The notes below the pieces were generated by a model. It had not been told where the DNA came from and did no database searches. It saw only the letters and a program-made list of their open reading frames with translations. Shown piece by piece: positions 18,991 to 28,313 of a DNA stretch of 64,000 nucleotides (the stretch's first letter is position 1; every line of letters begins with the position of its first letter). The stretch spans positions 147,773-211,772 of the forward strand of contig NZ_RRCO01000007.1 of the NCBI RefSeq assembly GCF_003862475.1, given 5' to 3'. The translations under genes and the position numbers were made by a program. This stretch comes from Lachnoanaerobaculum gingivalis. Lineage in GTDB: Bacteria; Bacillota; Clostridia; Lachnospirales; Lachnospiraceae.

Positions 18991-20379
18991 ATGAATGAAC
19001 AAAGAAAATATGAGGTTATTAAAGGGCTGGTAGATCACCCGGATACAGCTAATAAGGATAGAGCTGCTCTTATCCTAGGATGCACCAAGAGGCATATAAA
19101 CCGTATGATACAAGGTTATATTAAAGATGGTAAGGCATTCTTTATCCATGGTAACAGAGGTAAGAAGCCTGCCACCACTATCCGTCCTGATGTCAGAAGT
19201 CAGGTTATTGATCTATACAGAACTAAATACTACGAGGCTAACTTTGAACACTATACGGAGCTTCTTAAAAAGCATGAGGGTATAAGCATCTCTTCTTCCT
19301 CTGTAATGAGTATTTTGGAGTCAGAGTACATTCTATCTCCAAAGGCTACAAAAGCTAAGCGTAGACGCATTAAGCAGGCTCTCAGAGCCAAGAAGCAAGC
19401 TGCAACATCAAAAAAGGAATTATCACAGATACAAGCTAACTTAGTAGCAGTTGAAGATGCTCACAGTCGTCGTCCAAGATGTGCTTATTTCGGCGAATTG
19501 CTTCAAATGGATGCTACACCTTATGAATGGGTGCCCGGACAGATATGGCATCTACATTTGGCCATTGATGATGCCTCAGGTGTTGTTACGGGTGCATGGT
19601 TTGATACTCAAGAGACTCTTAACGGCTACTACCATGTGTTTGAACAGATTCTTACTGATTATGGTATTCCCTATAAGTTTCTTACTGATAAACGAACTGT
19701 ATTTACATACAAGAAAAAAGGTGCCTTATCTGACGACAAAGACACCTATACACAGTTCGCTTACGCCTGCAAGCAACTTGGTATACAACTTGAATCAAGC
19801 AGCGTACCACAGGCTAAAGGACGCATAGAACGATTGAATCAAACCTTACAGTCACGCCTGCCTATTGAGTTTAGACTCGCAGGCGTAACCGACATCAATA
19901 ATGCCAATGAATTCCTTTACCTCTACATAAAAGAATTCAATGAGAAGTTCTCACTTCCACGTAATGGTATCAAATCTGTCTTTGAAAAGCAACCGTCTAA
20001 AGAAAAAATAAATCTTACTTTGGCGGTTTTAACCGAGAGAACTGTTGATGCCGGACATGCGATTCAATTCGAGAAGAAATTTTATAAGATGATAGATAAT
20101 AAAGGAATGCAGACCCATTATCGAAAAGGTACCAAGGTTATGCTTATCAAAGCATTTGATAGGTCTATGTTTGCGTGCGTAAATGACAAAGATATTTACG
20201 CTCTGGAAGAAATACCGGCTCATAAACATAAATCTAAGGACTTGGATGCTGACTACAAACAGACTAAGCATAGAAAGCCTTATATTCCTCCGATGAACCA
20301 TCCTTGGAGATTAAATGCCTTTAATAAATTCGCACATTCTCAGCCACATAGAATTGAAGAAGACTTAAAAAGCGCATGA
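18991..20379 (+). CDS. IS1202-like (ISNCY) transposase
   Basis: 462 aa DDE transposase. An N-terminal helix-turn-helix (NKDRAALILGCTKRHINRMI) is followed by the rve-type catalytic core with QMDAT (first Asp, near residue 172), FLTDKRTVF (second Asp) and QAKGRIERLNQ (Glu). The frame appears intact. GGAGG at 18956-18960 is far (30 bases) from the ATG at 18991; it is correctly spaced for an in-frame ATC at 18970, which would give I-R-K-V-I-L-S before the Met. That raises the possibility of a lost start codon, or use of a weak start. Confidence 0.88.
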   Translation: MNEQRKYEVIKGLVDHPDTANKDRAALILGCTKRHINRMIQGYIKDGKAFFIHGNRGKKPATTIRPDVRSQVIDLYRTKYYEANFEHYTELLKKHEGISISSSSVMSILESEYILSPKATKAKRRRIKQALRAKKQAATSKKELSQIQANLVAVEDAHSRRPRCAYFGELLQMDATPYEWVPGQIWHLHLAIDDASGVVTGAWFDTQETLNGYYHVFEQILTDYGIPYKFLTDKRTVFTYKKKGALSDDKDTYTQFAYACKQLGIQLESSSVPQAKGRIERLNQTLQSRLPIEFRLAGVTDINNANEFLYLYIKEFNEKFSLPRNGIKSVFEKQPSKEKINLTLAVLTERTVDAGHAIQFEKKFYKMIDNKGMQTHYRKGTKVMLIKAFDRSMFACVNDKDIYALEEIPAHKHKSKDLDADYKQTKHRKPYIPPMNHPWRLNAFNKFAHSQPHRIEEDLKSA

Positions 20380-20382
20380 CAA

Positions 20383-20420
20383 AAGCCCCTTTTGTGGGGC
20401 TTATAAAATATTTTTTTTGG
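20383..20420 (+). terminator. Terminator inside the IS after the transposase
   Basis: Stem AAGCCCC/GGGGCTT with loop TTTTGT, then AT-rich sequence and TTTTTTTT. Confidence 0.75.
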
Positions 20421-20443
20421 GACATAATCATTTATGCTTGACA

Positions 20444-20470
20444 CTTAAAATAAAATCGAGTTGACATTTT
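20444..20470 (+). repeat. Right copy of the 27-bp target-site duplication
   Basis: Identical to 18841-18867. It carries an orphan BirA half-site AGTTGACAT cut off from bioY by the IS. Confidence 0.9.
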
Positions 20471-20591
20471 AAATAAAACCTAGGGTGAAAAGTTTATTTC
20501 CACTATTACAATAGTTGTATTTAGTAGTACACTTTATGCAAGATAGCTACCGGAAAGGTAGGTAAATATAAAATTTTTAAATCATTTTTAT

Positions 20592-21003
20592 CACTTAACA
20601 CTTGAAGATAGACACATTATACTCTCCGGCATAACTAATGGTTCCACTAAAACTGCTATTGCTAAAACTATAGGTAAAAATAAGTCCACTGTTTGTAAAG
20701 AAATTAAATTGCATCGTAAGTTAACTCACAGATGTAGTATGCCTCTTGAATGTAATAACTTACATACTTCCAAAGCAAACAGACTTGACGTCTATTGGCT
20801 TAATCAATCAAAACTCCCTTAACCTTGTTATAAGCCATATAAATTCTGTACATGTTGAAAAATTTGATGGCAAGAGTCCTTTAGAGGTTGCTTCCTTTAT
20901 GTGTCCTGACATCTATGAAAAACTTATAGCATATGGTATCAAGGAAATAGAAAAAGATAGGATTGTTTTAAAACCATATCTTCTAAAAAATAGACAACTC
21001 TAG
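20592..21003 (+). pseudogene. IS30-family transposase remnant (internally deleted, frameshifted)
   Basis: Frame from 20592 reads H-L-T-L-E-D-R-H-I-I, then TAIAKTIGKNKSTVCKEI, the N-terminal helix-turn-helix of IS30-type transposases, and stops at 20820-20822. A second frame to 21003 gives the C-terminal part (FDGKSPLEVASFM, then KEIEKDRIVLKPYLL), which resembles the IS30 tail. The DDE core between them is missing. No intact start is visible. A decayed element. Confidence 0.75.
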
Positions 21004-21155
21004 TTATTGGTAGCTGTCAGGGTGTCTCATAATGGTATTTTACAAGGGAAATTAGTCCTACACTTAAAAAATTTAGATTAAAGTCCACTTATTTATGATG
21101 CCAAAAAATTGCATCTATACACCTAAACTGTCTTCAATAACACTTATTGCATCAT

Positions 21156-21200
21156 TTTAGTACTACAAATGTTATATTTACTTGCTTCTGTAGTACTAAA
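21156..21200. repeat. 12-bp perfect inverted repeat in a gene-free stretch
   Basis: TTTAGTACTACA (21156-21167) and TGTAGTACTAAA (21189-21200), 21-base loop. No T-run follows, so not an obvious terminator; possibly an end of a degraded mobile element. The remaining 21004-21654 stretch is AT-rich with two other hairpins (21398, 21529) and no gene I can support. Confidence 0.5.
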
Positions 21201-21397
21201 TGTAACTTATATAATCGTACTTTTTTAAATTTAATTAAACTTTACATTTCAGCTATATTTAATAATATGATTAATATTAAAAATAAAATTATTCTGTACA
21301 CAAAAGTAAAGATGAATATTGATTTGATAAAAACTTTCAGTATTATATAAATGCAAGAATAGAAAATCATCACAAAAAGATTATATGATTATTTGTA

Positions 21398-21430
21398 AAA
21401 ACCTCGGATAAAAAATATTTGAGGTTTTTT
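21398..21430 (+). terminator. Terminator-like hairpin upstream of the first adhesin gene
   Basis: Stem AAAACCTC/GAGGTTTT followed by TT and AT-rich sequence. Likely stops transcription entering from the IS debris. Confidence 0.65.
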
Positions 21431-21528
21431 ATATAAATAATGCGATTTGCCAAAATTAATTAAACTAAAAGAAAAACATAGAATTAAAGTTTTTAAAATG
21501 TTATGCTATATAAGTAAAGAAGTGTTTT

Positions 21529-21573
21529 AAAGAGTTACATATTATATGCATATTTATGGAAATGTAGCTCTTT
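21529..21573 (+). promoter_or_regulatory. Leader hairpin of the first adhesin gene
   Basis: AAAGAGTTACAT (21529-21540) pairs over 12 bp (one G-U) with ATGTAGCTCTTT (21562-21573), followed by ATTT. A weak promoter candidate TTAAAG-N17-TATATA lies just upstream. It may be a 5' leader stem or an attenuator; function inferred only from position. Confidence 0.4.
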
Positions 21574-21654
21574 ATTTAATGCAAAAGACTCAGTATTTAT
21601 ACTTGGTGATTGGAAAATATAGAGTGATAAAAGAAAAACTTATGGAGGTGTATT

Positions 21655-24600
21655 TTGTTTAGAATTAGTAAAAAAGTAAATATAATATTATTTACGTTAT
21701 TAATGATTCTGGTTTTTATGTCGAAATTCTTAGCTATTGAAGCATTGGCAACCGGAGGAGGAACTGCTGCAACTACGGACATATCGTATGTTGACGCCGG
21801 TCAAACAGTTTCCCTTCCTGGAAAGCCGGAATCGTATTATTTGAATGTGACTGTATCAAGTGATAATTATACGGAACCATATTCAATAATATATTTAAAA
21901 AGAAGTGAGTTCAATCAGCCAAGACCTACAGATGTCTCAGGCTCTCCTACGATAAAGAATGTGTCTGTGACATGGGATGCTACATATTGGAAAATAAAAG
22001 TTACATATAATTTACTTGCGCCGGGACCGATGGTATCAAATCCTTTCAGAGCAACTATGACAAGTCGTAAGTTTGCAAATGGTGAGACAGCTACTATAGA
22101 GACCAGACTTTTTACAAAGGATGGTGTGGAGCTTGCAAATAACACAAAGCAAATTACTGCGGAAACCTATGTTATGGGTGTAAACAGTCCTGATGATGGA
22201 ACTATTAGAGGTTGGAGTAGAGGTGGAACAGATACAAATGTAATCATATCCGATGATGAGACGGATGCAAGTCATACACATATAAAGAACGGATTTACAG
22301 ATACTTGGTATTCATATGCACAAAATGGTACTAAGCATGTACATGATACAGAGATAACAGCCAGTAACTATGGTGCAGATAGAAGAAAGACCAGAACGAT
22401 TCTTACTTTGCCATCAAGTATCATATGGGATCCAAGTTTGCCTGATAATGCAGACTGGACTTATAATCCTGTGGCTCACACAATTACAAAAGATATAGAT
22501 ATGCCAAATGGTGCAATAAGCTATTTTACAAAGTTTACCGCAAAACATAATGGTACTCAAAGTGTAAGTGCATCTAATTATACAACTATTTATATACCAC
22601 AGACAAATTATCTTATAAATGATGACGGTACTGTGGATATGAGTACTGAAAGAAAATCAAGGATTTATAAATCCTATAGATACTCTCAAAAACTTTATAT
22701 GTTTAAATGGAATATATTACCTGAAACAGATTCAAACGGCCAGAATAATGCAGGTGACAGATATGTACACTTGGGAGATAATGACGGTAAAAACAAATGG
22801 ATGATAAATGTATCACAGTATTGGGGTGCTACTCCTGTTACAGGATCAACAGTAAATTTTAAATCAATACTTGATACCCCTAATGAAATGGTGGATTTTA
22901 CCGGTTATGGTTTCAGAGTTTGGGAATCAATGTTTGATGCGGCAAATCTTGCAAAGTTAAATCAAAATAAGCTTATAGGAATAAATGATGACGGCAGTGA
23001 AGAAGTTATTGCTACCAATATAAATTATACTCCTGTAACAAATAAGGTTGATTACTTTAAGTGGGATACCGACCATTCTATGACAGCAAAGCATTATAAA
23101 GCAGTAAGACTTGATTTTAATGATGAGATAACTATTTCAGGTTATGCAGAAAACGCTGTCGGTTTATTTTTAGAGACAAAACTTACTCCTCAGGCAGTAA
23201 CAACTATTGAAAACAGACTTGCTGCAGGACAGCTCTATACAGCATATAATAGAGGAAGGGTTCTTTCAAATACCGGAGACAGTATGAGATACGCTGTGAT
23301 AAGGAGACATTATCAAAGAGATTATGCAAAAATCAGAATGGATAAGCACTCACAGAATATCAATGGTAATCCTTCTCTTACAAATGTTCAATTAGGTGAT
23401 AATATAAATTATCATGTATATACGGTTTATGATGCATTTGTCGGTACAGATAGAACTGTGCAAAATGCAAAGGTTATATTTCTTGTGGATCCGGAGTTGG
23501 AGTTTGACAGTGCATTGCACCATAATTATCAGGCTCAATATAGATTTACCCTAAATACCACACCTCAGAGAGTGGATAATTATAAGGGTACAGGTAAGAC
23601 TGCATATATATTTGATTTGGATAATTTTACACTGCCAAAGAGAACAAGTACCTTCAGCGGTGTAGATAGATTGTATTTTAACTTCAAGCCTACTACAAGC
23701 CTTGAAGAAGGCGAGCATACTGTAGAGTCATTTATGACATGGGATAATAACTCAACAGATGCAAGCGGTTTTGCTACAAATACAGTATATTCATCTTCAA
23801 CAGTAGATTTCCTTGATAAGTATGATGCTAATAACAACGGAAGTACTACTGACAGACTTTCATACCAGAGCTTTAAGTTTAACTTTATACCGCCAAGAGC
23901 AGTTATCTTAACAAAGAAGCAAAAGCTTACTACAGAGACAAATTATAACAGTGCTATCAATGCAGAGAGCGGAGATATAGTAGAGTATAAATTATCAGCA
24001 TGGAATAACTCCATAGATAATGCAAGAGCTCTCAATGTAATGGATATATTCCCATATGAAAATGATAAGGAAATAGTAAAAGATGAGCATGGAAACTATA
24101 TATCCAGAGGCTCAAAGATGTATCCTATCTTGCAAGGACCTGTAACTGCTCCTGCAGGATATACAGTTTACTATTCTACAGATGCCCCTGCAGGAACTAT
24201 TGAAGCAAATGCGGCAGCCAACTGGGTGCAGGCGGGTGCTATAGCAGACTGGTCAGCAGTTACTATGTTTAAGGCGGTTATGGATAATACCTACCAGCTG
24301 GTTCCGGGAAGTACAGATGTATTCACTTATAGAGTGAAGATACCTGAGACAAAGGAACTTGAAGCAGGCTCAAGTGCAAATAACTCAGTAGCATCATGGT
24401 ATGGAAACAACCTAAACGGTGCTTCAGAGTCACTTATTTCAAAGGTAACTATAAACAAATACATCATAGCCGGTAAGGCATACTATGATGTAGATGAAAA
24501 TGGTAGCTACAATACAGGAGATATTGTAGCGGCAAACAGACCTGTAAGACTTGTAAAGGTAGACGGCGGTGTTGAGACTGTTATAGATACGATACTTACA

Positions 24601-27600
24601 GATAATGACGGAAACTATACATTTAAAGATAAGATAAGTACAGAGGGTGATTATAAGGTATATATCGAGACCTTAGCCGGAGATATTATCAGACCTTTAA
24701 ATGCAAGTACAGCAACACTTATAGGAAATGATTTTACAAATACAGTAAGTCTTCCGTCAAAGATGAAGGAAAATCAGGTACCTGTACCGAATGTAAACTG
24801 GGTAGAACTTGAAGTTCCTCTTACAAGAACAAATACAAGTAAAATAAAGAACTTGGGACTTAAGTCCGTATATACAAATCTTGTTGTAAAGCATATAAAG
24901 AGGGAGGATAATACCGAACTTTCACCGACTGTGACAACAAGACAGCCAAACGGCACACCATATACAACAGCCCCAGTAACAGATAACTTCTATGAGGCGG
25001 AGACTCCACTTCCGACAAATGCAAACGGAGAGTATGGACTGACAGATACTACAGTAACTTACTACTATGTAAGAAAGGCTGCGGGAGATGTGACAGTGCA
25101 TCACTATGAGGAGAACACTACCACAGAGCTTGCAACAACAGTAGTACAGCCGGGAGCAAATAAGCTTGGACTTGCTTATACCACAACAGAAGAGACCATA
25201 AATAATTATGAGTTGGTAGCCCAACCGGCAAATAAGAACGGAACCTTCACAGTGGCACCACAGACAGTGGACTACTACTATAGAAGAAAGAATGCAGGAA
25301 ATATAACAGTAAAGTACTTGGAAACAGGAACAAATACTCAGTTACATGCGGATAAGATACTTGACGGAACAAAGAAGCTTGGCCTCCCATATTCAGAAAG
25401 TGCAGAAACTATAGCAAACTTTGATCTTGATACTACAAACTTGCCAAGCAATGACAATGGAGTATATACTACAGCACCTATAACCATAACTTATTACTAT
25501 AAGAGAAAGGATGCGGGAAATGTAGTAGCAAAGTATTTAGAGGATACAACAAATACGGTACTTGCAAGTGAAGAGACACAAAATGGAGCAGGAAAGCTTG
25601 GACTCCCATATACTACAGTAGCAAAAACAGTAGCAAACTATGAGTTAACAGCAAACCCTGCAAATGCAACAGGAACCTTTACTACAACAGAGCAGACAGT
25701 AACCTATGTATATAGAAGAAAGAATGCCGCAAATGTAATAGTAAAGCATCTGGAGCAGGGAAGTAATGCAGTACTTCATCCTAATGAGGTATTAGACGGA
25801 ACAGGAAAACTCGGGCTTCCGTATACAACAAGATCAAGGACAGCGGCCGAACTTCCAAACTATGAGTTGGTAGCAGGAATTCCTGTATCGGTAACAGGAA
25901 GCTATATAGAGCAGGCAACCCCTGTAGAGATAATATATCTTTATAAGAGGCAGGATGCAGGTGATGTAAAGGCAACCTATGTAGACGATATAACAGGTGA
26001 TGTATTACATGCCCCTGAGATACAAAGCGGTACAAATAAGCTTGGATTACCTTATGATACAGATCAGAAGAGCTTTGCAAACTATGATCTTATAGCGGTG
26101 CCTGCAAACAAATCCGGAACTTTTGGAGCCGGAAGTGTGCTTGTGGAATATAAATATAAGCGAAAAGATGCAGCAAATGTAAGGGTAAAGCATATAAATG
26201 CAATAACAGGAGCAAGCCTTGCGCCTGATGAAGTATTAAGCGGAACAGGAAGACTTGGTCTTGCATATACAACATCAGCAAAGACAACCGCAGATTTGCC
26301 AAACTATGAGCTTGTAGGCGCTATGCCTGCAAATGCAACAGGAACATACAGTTCAGGAGCAGAGATAGTAGTAACCTATCGTTATCAGAGAGAGAATGCA
26401 GGAAATGTAATAGCAACATATACTGATGAAGCGGACGGAAGCGCCCTACATGCCCCGGTAGGACAAAGCGGAGACGGAATGCTTGGTCTCCCATATGATA
26501 CGGAGGTAAAGAACTTTGCGGACTATGACTTGGTAGCCTTACCTGCAAATAAGTCAGGTACCTTCTCAAATACAAATGTAACGGTATCATATGTATACAG
26601 AAGAAGAGATGCGGGAGATGTGACGGTAAATCATATAGAGGTTGGAACAGGAAATGTATTATATGCCTCTACAATACTTAACGGAACAAGAAAACTTGGC
26701 TTACCATACAGTACAAACAGTGAAAACATAAATCTATACGATCTTATAACAGTACCTGCAAATGCAACAGGAGTGTTTAGTGTTACAGCCCAGACAGTAA
26801 ACTATGAGTATGCAAGAAAGAATGCGGGAGATGTAACAGTCCATCATATATCAAAGTATGATGGAAGTGATCTTATAGGAAATGAAGTACTTGACGGAAG
26901 CAGAAAGCTTGGCCTTGCATACAGTACAAGTATGGCTACAATACCGGACTATGAGATATATACTTTACCTGCAAATGCAAACGGAGTATATACAACTTCA
27001 AGCCAGAATGTAACTTATGTATATAAGAGAAAAGATGGAGGAGAAGTAAAAGCCGTATATGTAGATGAGGCGGGAGTAGAGCTTGCAAGCAGTGAAAGTA
27101 TATCAGGAGTTGAAAATGCAGGACTTCCATATACAACAACAGCAAAGACAATAGCTCACTATGACCTTATAAGTATGCCTGCAAATGCAAGTGGAGTAAT
27201 AACATCAAGTCCACAGACAGTAACCTATACATATAGAAGAAAGAACGGAGGAAACGTTAAAGTATTCTATGTGGATGAGGAAAGCGGAGAAGACCTGGTG
27301 GTACCAAAGGTAATAGACGGAGCAGGAAAGCTTGGTCTTAACTATACAACAGATGTAGAAACAATAGAAAACCTTGATCTGATAAGTATGCCTACAAATG
27401 CAAGCGGAGTATTTATTGAAGATGAGCAGACAGTAGTGTATGTATATAGAAGAAAGAATGCAGGAAATGTAACAATTCATTATGTAGATCCGGCAGGAAG
27501 AAGCTTAAGTGCAGATGATGTATTAAACGGAAACAGAAAGCTTGGCTTAGCATACAGTACAAGAGCAATAGAGATAAACGGCTATCACTTCTTAAGATCG

Positions 27601-28092
27601 GAAGGAGATACAAACGGAATCTTTAGAGTAAACGATCAGGAAGTAACCTATGTATACTTAAAGGATCCGAGTGTAATCATAATACCGAACCCATTGATAC
27701 CTGCAACCCCAAGCAATGTAACAATACCGGGAGACAGAAACAATGATTACATCATAAGACCGAACAGAGCGACACCGTCAATAGCGACAAGATCCAACTC
27801 AAGCAGAGGGGGTTCCGGAAGCGGAAGCTCAAATGCAAATATAAGAGCAGAGAAGGTAGTACAATTAATAGATTCAGGAGTAAAGAAAGAAACTCAGGAA
27901 GCTAAACCTATAGAAATTCCAAATGCACAGCCTGCAACCGCAGATAGACAGGTTGCCGCAAAGACAAGTGCGGTAGGAAGAGAAAAGTTGCCTGTACCAA
28001 AGACAGAGGACAGAGACAATATATATATTTATCTGTTGATGCTTACATTATCTTTGACGGCTTTTGCAAGAGTAAAGAATAAGAAAAACTAA
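21655..28092 (+). CDS. Giant cell-wall surface protein with MucBP repeats
   Basis: 2,145 aa; TTG start with GGAGGTG 5 bases upstream. Residues 1-33 are a signal peptide (hydrophobic IILFTLLMILVFMSKFLA). Residues ~35-930 form a large N-terminal region without a family I can name, rich in Asn/Thr/Tyr. Residues ~930-1050 look like an SdrD_B/Cna-B type fold (AGKAYYDVDENGSYNTGD, DGNYTF). From ~1075 to ~2000 come about 13 MucBP-type repeats of ~70 aa (pattern AGDVTVHHYE...KLGLPYTT...YELVA.PANA.GTF...QTVTYVYRRK). Then a Pro/Ser/Gly linker, VPKTED, a membrane helix and a Lys tail: a sorting signal with LPXTG altered. Likely mucin or glycan adhesin. A paralogue is at 43362. Confidence 0.9.
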   Translation: MFRISKKVNIILFTLLMILVFMSKFLAIEALATGGGTAATTDISYVDAGQTVSLPGKPESYYLNVTVSSDNYTEPYSIIYLKRSEFNQPRPTDVSGSPTIKNVSVTWDATYWKIKVTYNLLAPGPMVSNPFRATMTSRKFANGETATIETRLFTKDGVELANNTKQITAETYVMGVNSPDDGTIRGWSRGGTDTNVIISDDETDASHTHIKNGFTDTWYSYAQNGTKHVHDTEITASNYGADRRKTRTILTLPSSIIWDPSLPDNADWTYNPVAHTITKDIDMPNGAISYFTKFTAKHNGTQSVSASNYTTIYIPQTNYLINDDGTVDMSTERKSRIYKSYRYSQKLYMFKWNILPETDSNGQNNAGDRYVHLGDNDGKNKWMINVSQYWGATPVTGSTVNFKSILDTPNEMVDFTGYGFRVWESMFDAANLAKLNQNKLIGINDDGSEEVIATNINYTPVTNKVDYFKWDTDHSMTAKHYKAVRLDFNDEITISGYAENAVGLFLETKLTPQAVTTIENRLAAGQLYTAYNRGRVLSNTGDSMRYAVIRRHYQRDYAKIRMDKHSQNINGNPSLTNVQLGDNINYHVYTVYDAFVGTDRTVQNAKVIFLVDPELEFDSALHHNYQAQYRFTLNTTPQRVDNYKGTGKTAYIFDLDNFTLPKRTSTFSGVDRLYFNFKPTTSLEEGEHTVESFMTWDNNSTDASGFATNTVYSSSTVDFLDKYDANNNGSTTDRLSYQSFKFNFIPPRAVILTKKQKLTTETNYNSAINAESGDIVEYKLSAWNNSIDNARALNVMDIFPYENDKEIVKDEHGNYISRGSKMYPILQGPVTAPAGYTVYYSTDAPAGTIEANAAANWVQAGAIADWSAVTMFKAVMDNTYQLVPGSTDVFTYRVKIPETKELEAGSSANNSVASWYGNNLNGASESLISKVTINKYIIAGKAYYDVDENGSYNTGDIVAANRPVRLVKVDGGVETVIDTILTDNDGNYTFKDKISTEGDYKVYIETLAGDIIRPLNASTATLIGNDFTNTVSLPSKMKENQVPVPNVNWVELEVPLTRTNTSKIKNLGLKSVYTNLVVKHIKREDNTELSPTVTTRQPNGTPYTTAPVTDNFYEAETPLPTNANGEYGLTDTTVTYYYVRKAAGDVTVHHYEENTTTELATTVVQPGANKLGLAYTTTEETINNYELVAQPANKNGTFTVAPQTVDYYYRRKNAGNITVKYLETGTNTQLHADKILDGTKKLGLPYSESAETIANFDLDTTNLPSNDNGVYTTAPITITYYYKRKDAGNVVAKYLEDTTNTVLASEETQNGAGKLGLPYTTVAKTVANYELTANPANATGTFTTTEQTVTYVYRRKNAANVIVKHLEQGSNAVLHPNEVLDGTGKLGLPYTTRSRTAAELPNYELVAGIPVSVTGSYIEQATPVEIIYLYKRQDAGDVKATYVDDITGDVLHAPEIQSGTNKLGLPYDTDQKSFANYDLIAVPANKSGTFGAGSVLVEYKYKRKDAANVRVKHINAITGASLAPDEVLSGTGRLGLAYTTSAKTTADLPNYELVGAMPANATGTYSSGAEIVVTYRYQRENAGNVIATYTDEADGSALHAPVGQSGDGMLGLPYDTEVKNFADYDLVALPANKSGTFSNTNVTVSYVYRRRDAGDVTVNHIEVGTGNVLYASTILNGTRKLGLPYSTNSENINLYDLITVPANATGVFSVTAQTVNYEYARKNAGDVTVHHISKYDGSDLIGNEVLDGSRKLGLAYSTSMATIPDYEIYTLPANANGVYTTSSQNVTYVYKRKDGGEVKAVYVDEAGVELASSESISGVENAGLPYTTTAKTIAHYDLISMPANASGVITSSPQTVTYTYRRKNGGNVKVFYVDEESGEDLVVPKVIDGAGKLGLNYTTDVETIENLDLISMPTNASGVFIEDEQTVVYVYRRKNAGNVTIHYVDPAGRSLSADDVLNGNRKLGLAYSTRAIEINGYHFLRSEGDTNGIFRVNDQEVTYVYLKDPSVIIIPNPLIPATPSNVTIPGDRNNDYIIRPNRATPSIATRSNSSRGGSGSGSSNANIRAEKVVQLIDSGVKKETQEAKPIEIPNAQPATADRQVAAKTSAVGREKLPVPKTEDRDNIYIYLLMLTLSLTAFARVKNKKN

Positions 28093-28104
28093 ATCTTTTA
28101 AATG

Positions 28105-28135
28105 AGTCCCGACTAAAAAGGTCGGGACTTATTGT
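28105..28135 (+). terminator. Terminator after the first adhesin gene
   Basis: Stem AGTCCCGAC/GTCGGGACT with loop TAAAAAG, then TATTGTTATATT. The T-tract is interrupted. Confidence 0.75.
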
Positions 28136-28178
28136 TATATTGTAAGAAAATAGTCAGATTTATCAATGTTAAATACAA

Positions 28179-28207
28179 TTGACAATACAGATTTATTTTA
28201 GTAGAAT
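28179..28207 (+). promoter_or_regulatory. Promoter of the str operon
   Basis: TTGACA (28179-28184), 17-base spacer, TAGAAT (28202-28207). The predicted transcript would begin near 28214, at the base of the tandem hairpins. Confidence 0.8.
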
Positions 28208-28214
28208 TAAATAC

Positions 28215-28270
28215 TGTGTAAGTAGGCGATGATATTTGCACATATAGTGAATAGGCGATGATGTTCACTA
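28215..28270 (+). ncRNA. Tandem hairpins with identical 8-base loops in the rpsL leader
   Basis: Hairpin 1: arm TGTGTAAGTA (28215-28224), loop GGCGATGA, arm TATTTGCACA (28233-28242), 10 pairs including two G-U. Hairpin 2: arm TAGTGAATA (28245-28253), loop GGCGATGA, arm TGTTCACTA (28262-28270), 9 pairs including one G-U. The stems differ in sequence, yet both stay fully paired and both show the same loop. Two bases separate them. They lie at the predicted 5' end of the rpsL-rpsG-fusA mRNA, about 45 bases before the rpsL start. Probably a binding site for a protein that sees the loops (an autoregulatory ribosomal protein is one option); I do not recognise a described family. Confidence 0.6.
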
Positions 28271-28313
28271 AAACAAAAATGTAAAGCAACCAATAAAAAA
28301 GGAGGAAAAAGGA

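Larger units (their letters stand above)
18868..20443 (+). mobile_element. IS1202-like (ISNCY group) insertion sequence, complete
   Basis: About 1,576 bp between two 27-bp direct repeats. The ends form an imperfect inverted repeat: the left end carries AAGCCATAAATGAT and the right end, read inward, AAGCATAAATGAT, followed on both sides by a GTCC block. One transposase gene fills the element. A duplication of about 27 bp is characteristic of the IS1202 group; most other IS families make 2-14 bp. Confidence 0.88.

Noticed and set aside
18841..20470. Xer/dif site as the IS target
   Set aside because: The duplicated sequence does not resemble the Firmicutes dif arms, whereas the BirA operator geometry fits.
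24880..27660. CRISPR or short tandem repeat array in the adhesin gene
   Set aside because: The ~210-base periodicity encodes protein repeats with codon-level variation; no spacer/repeat pattern.
28215..28270. ANTAR-type dual hexaloop antitermination element
   Set aside because: Tandem arrangement is similar, but the loops are eight bases starting with G, not the A1/G4 hexaloops, and no terminator follows hairpin 2.
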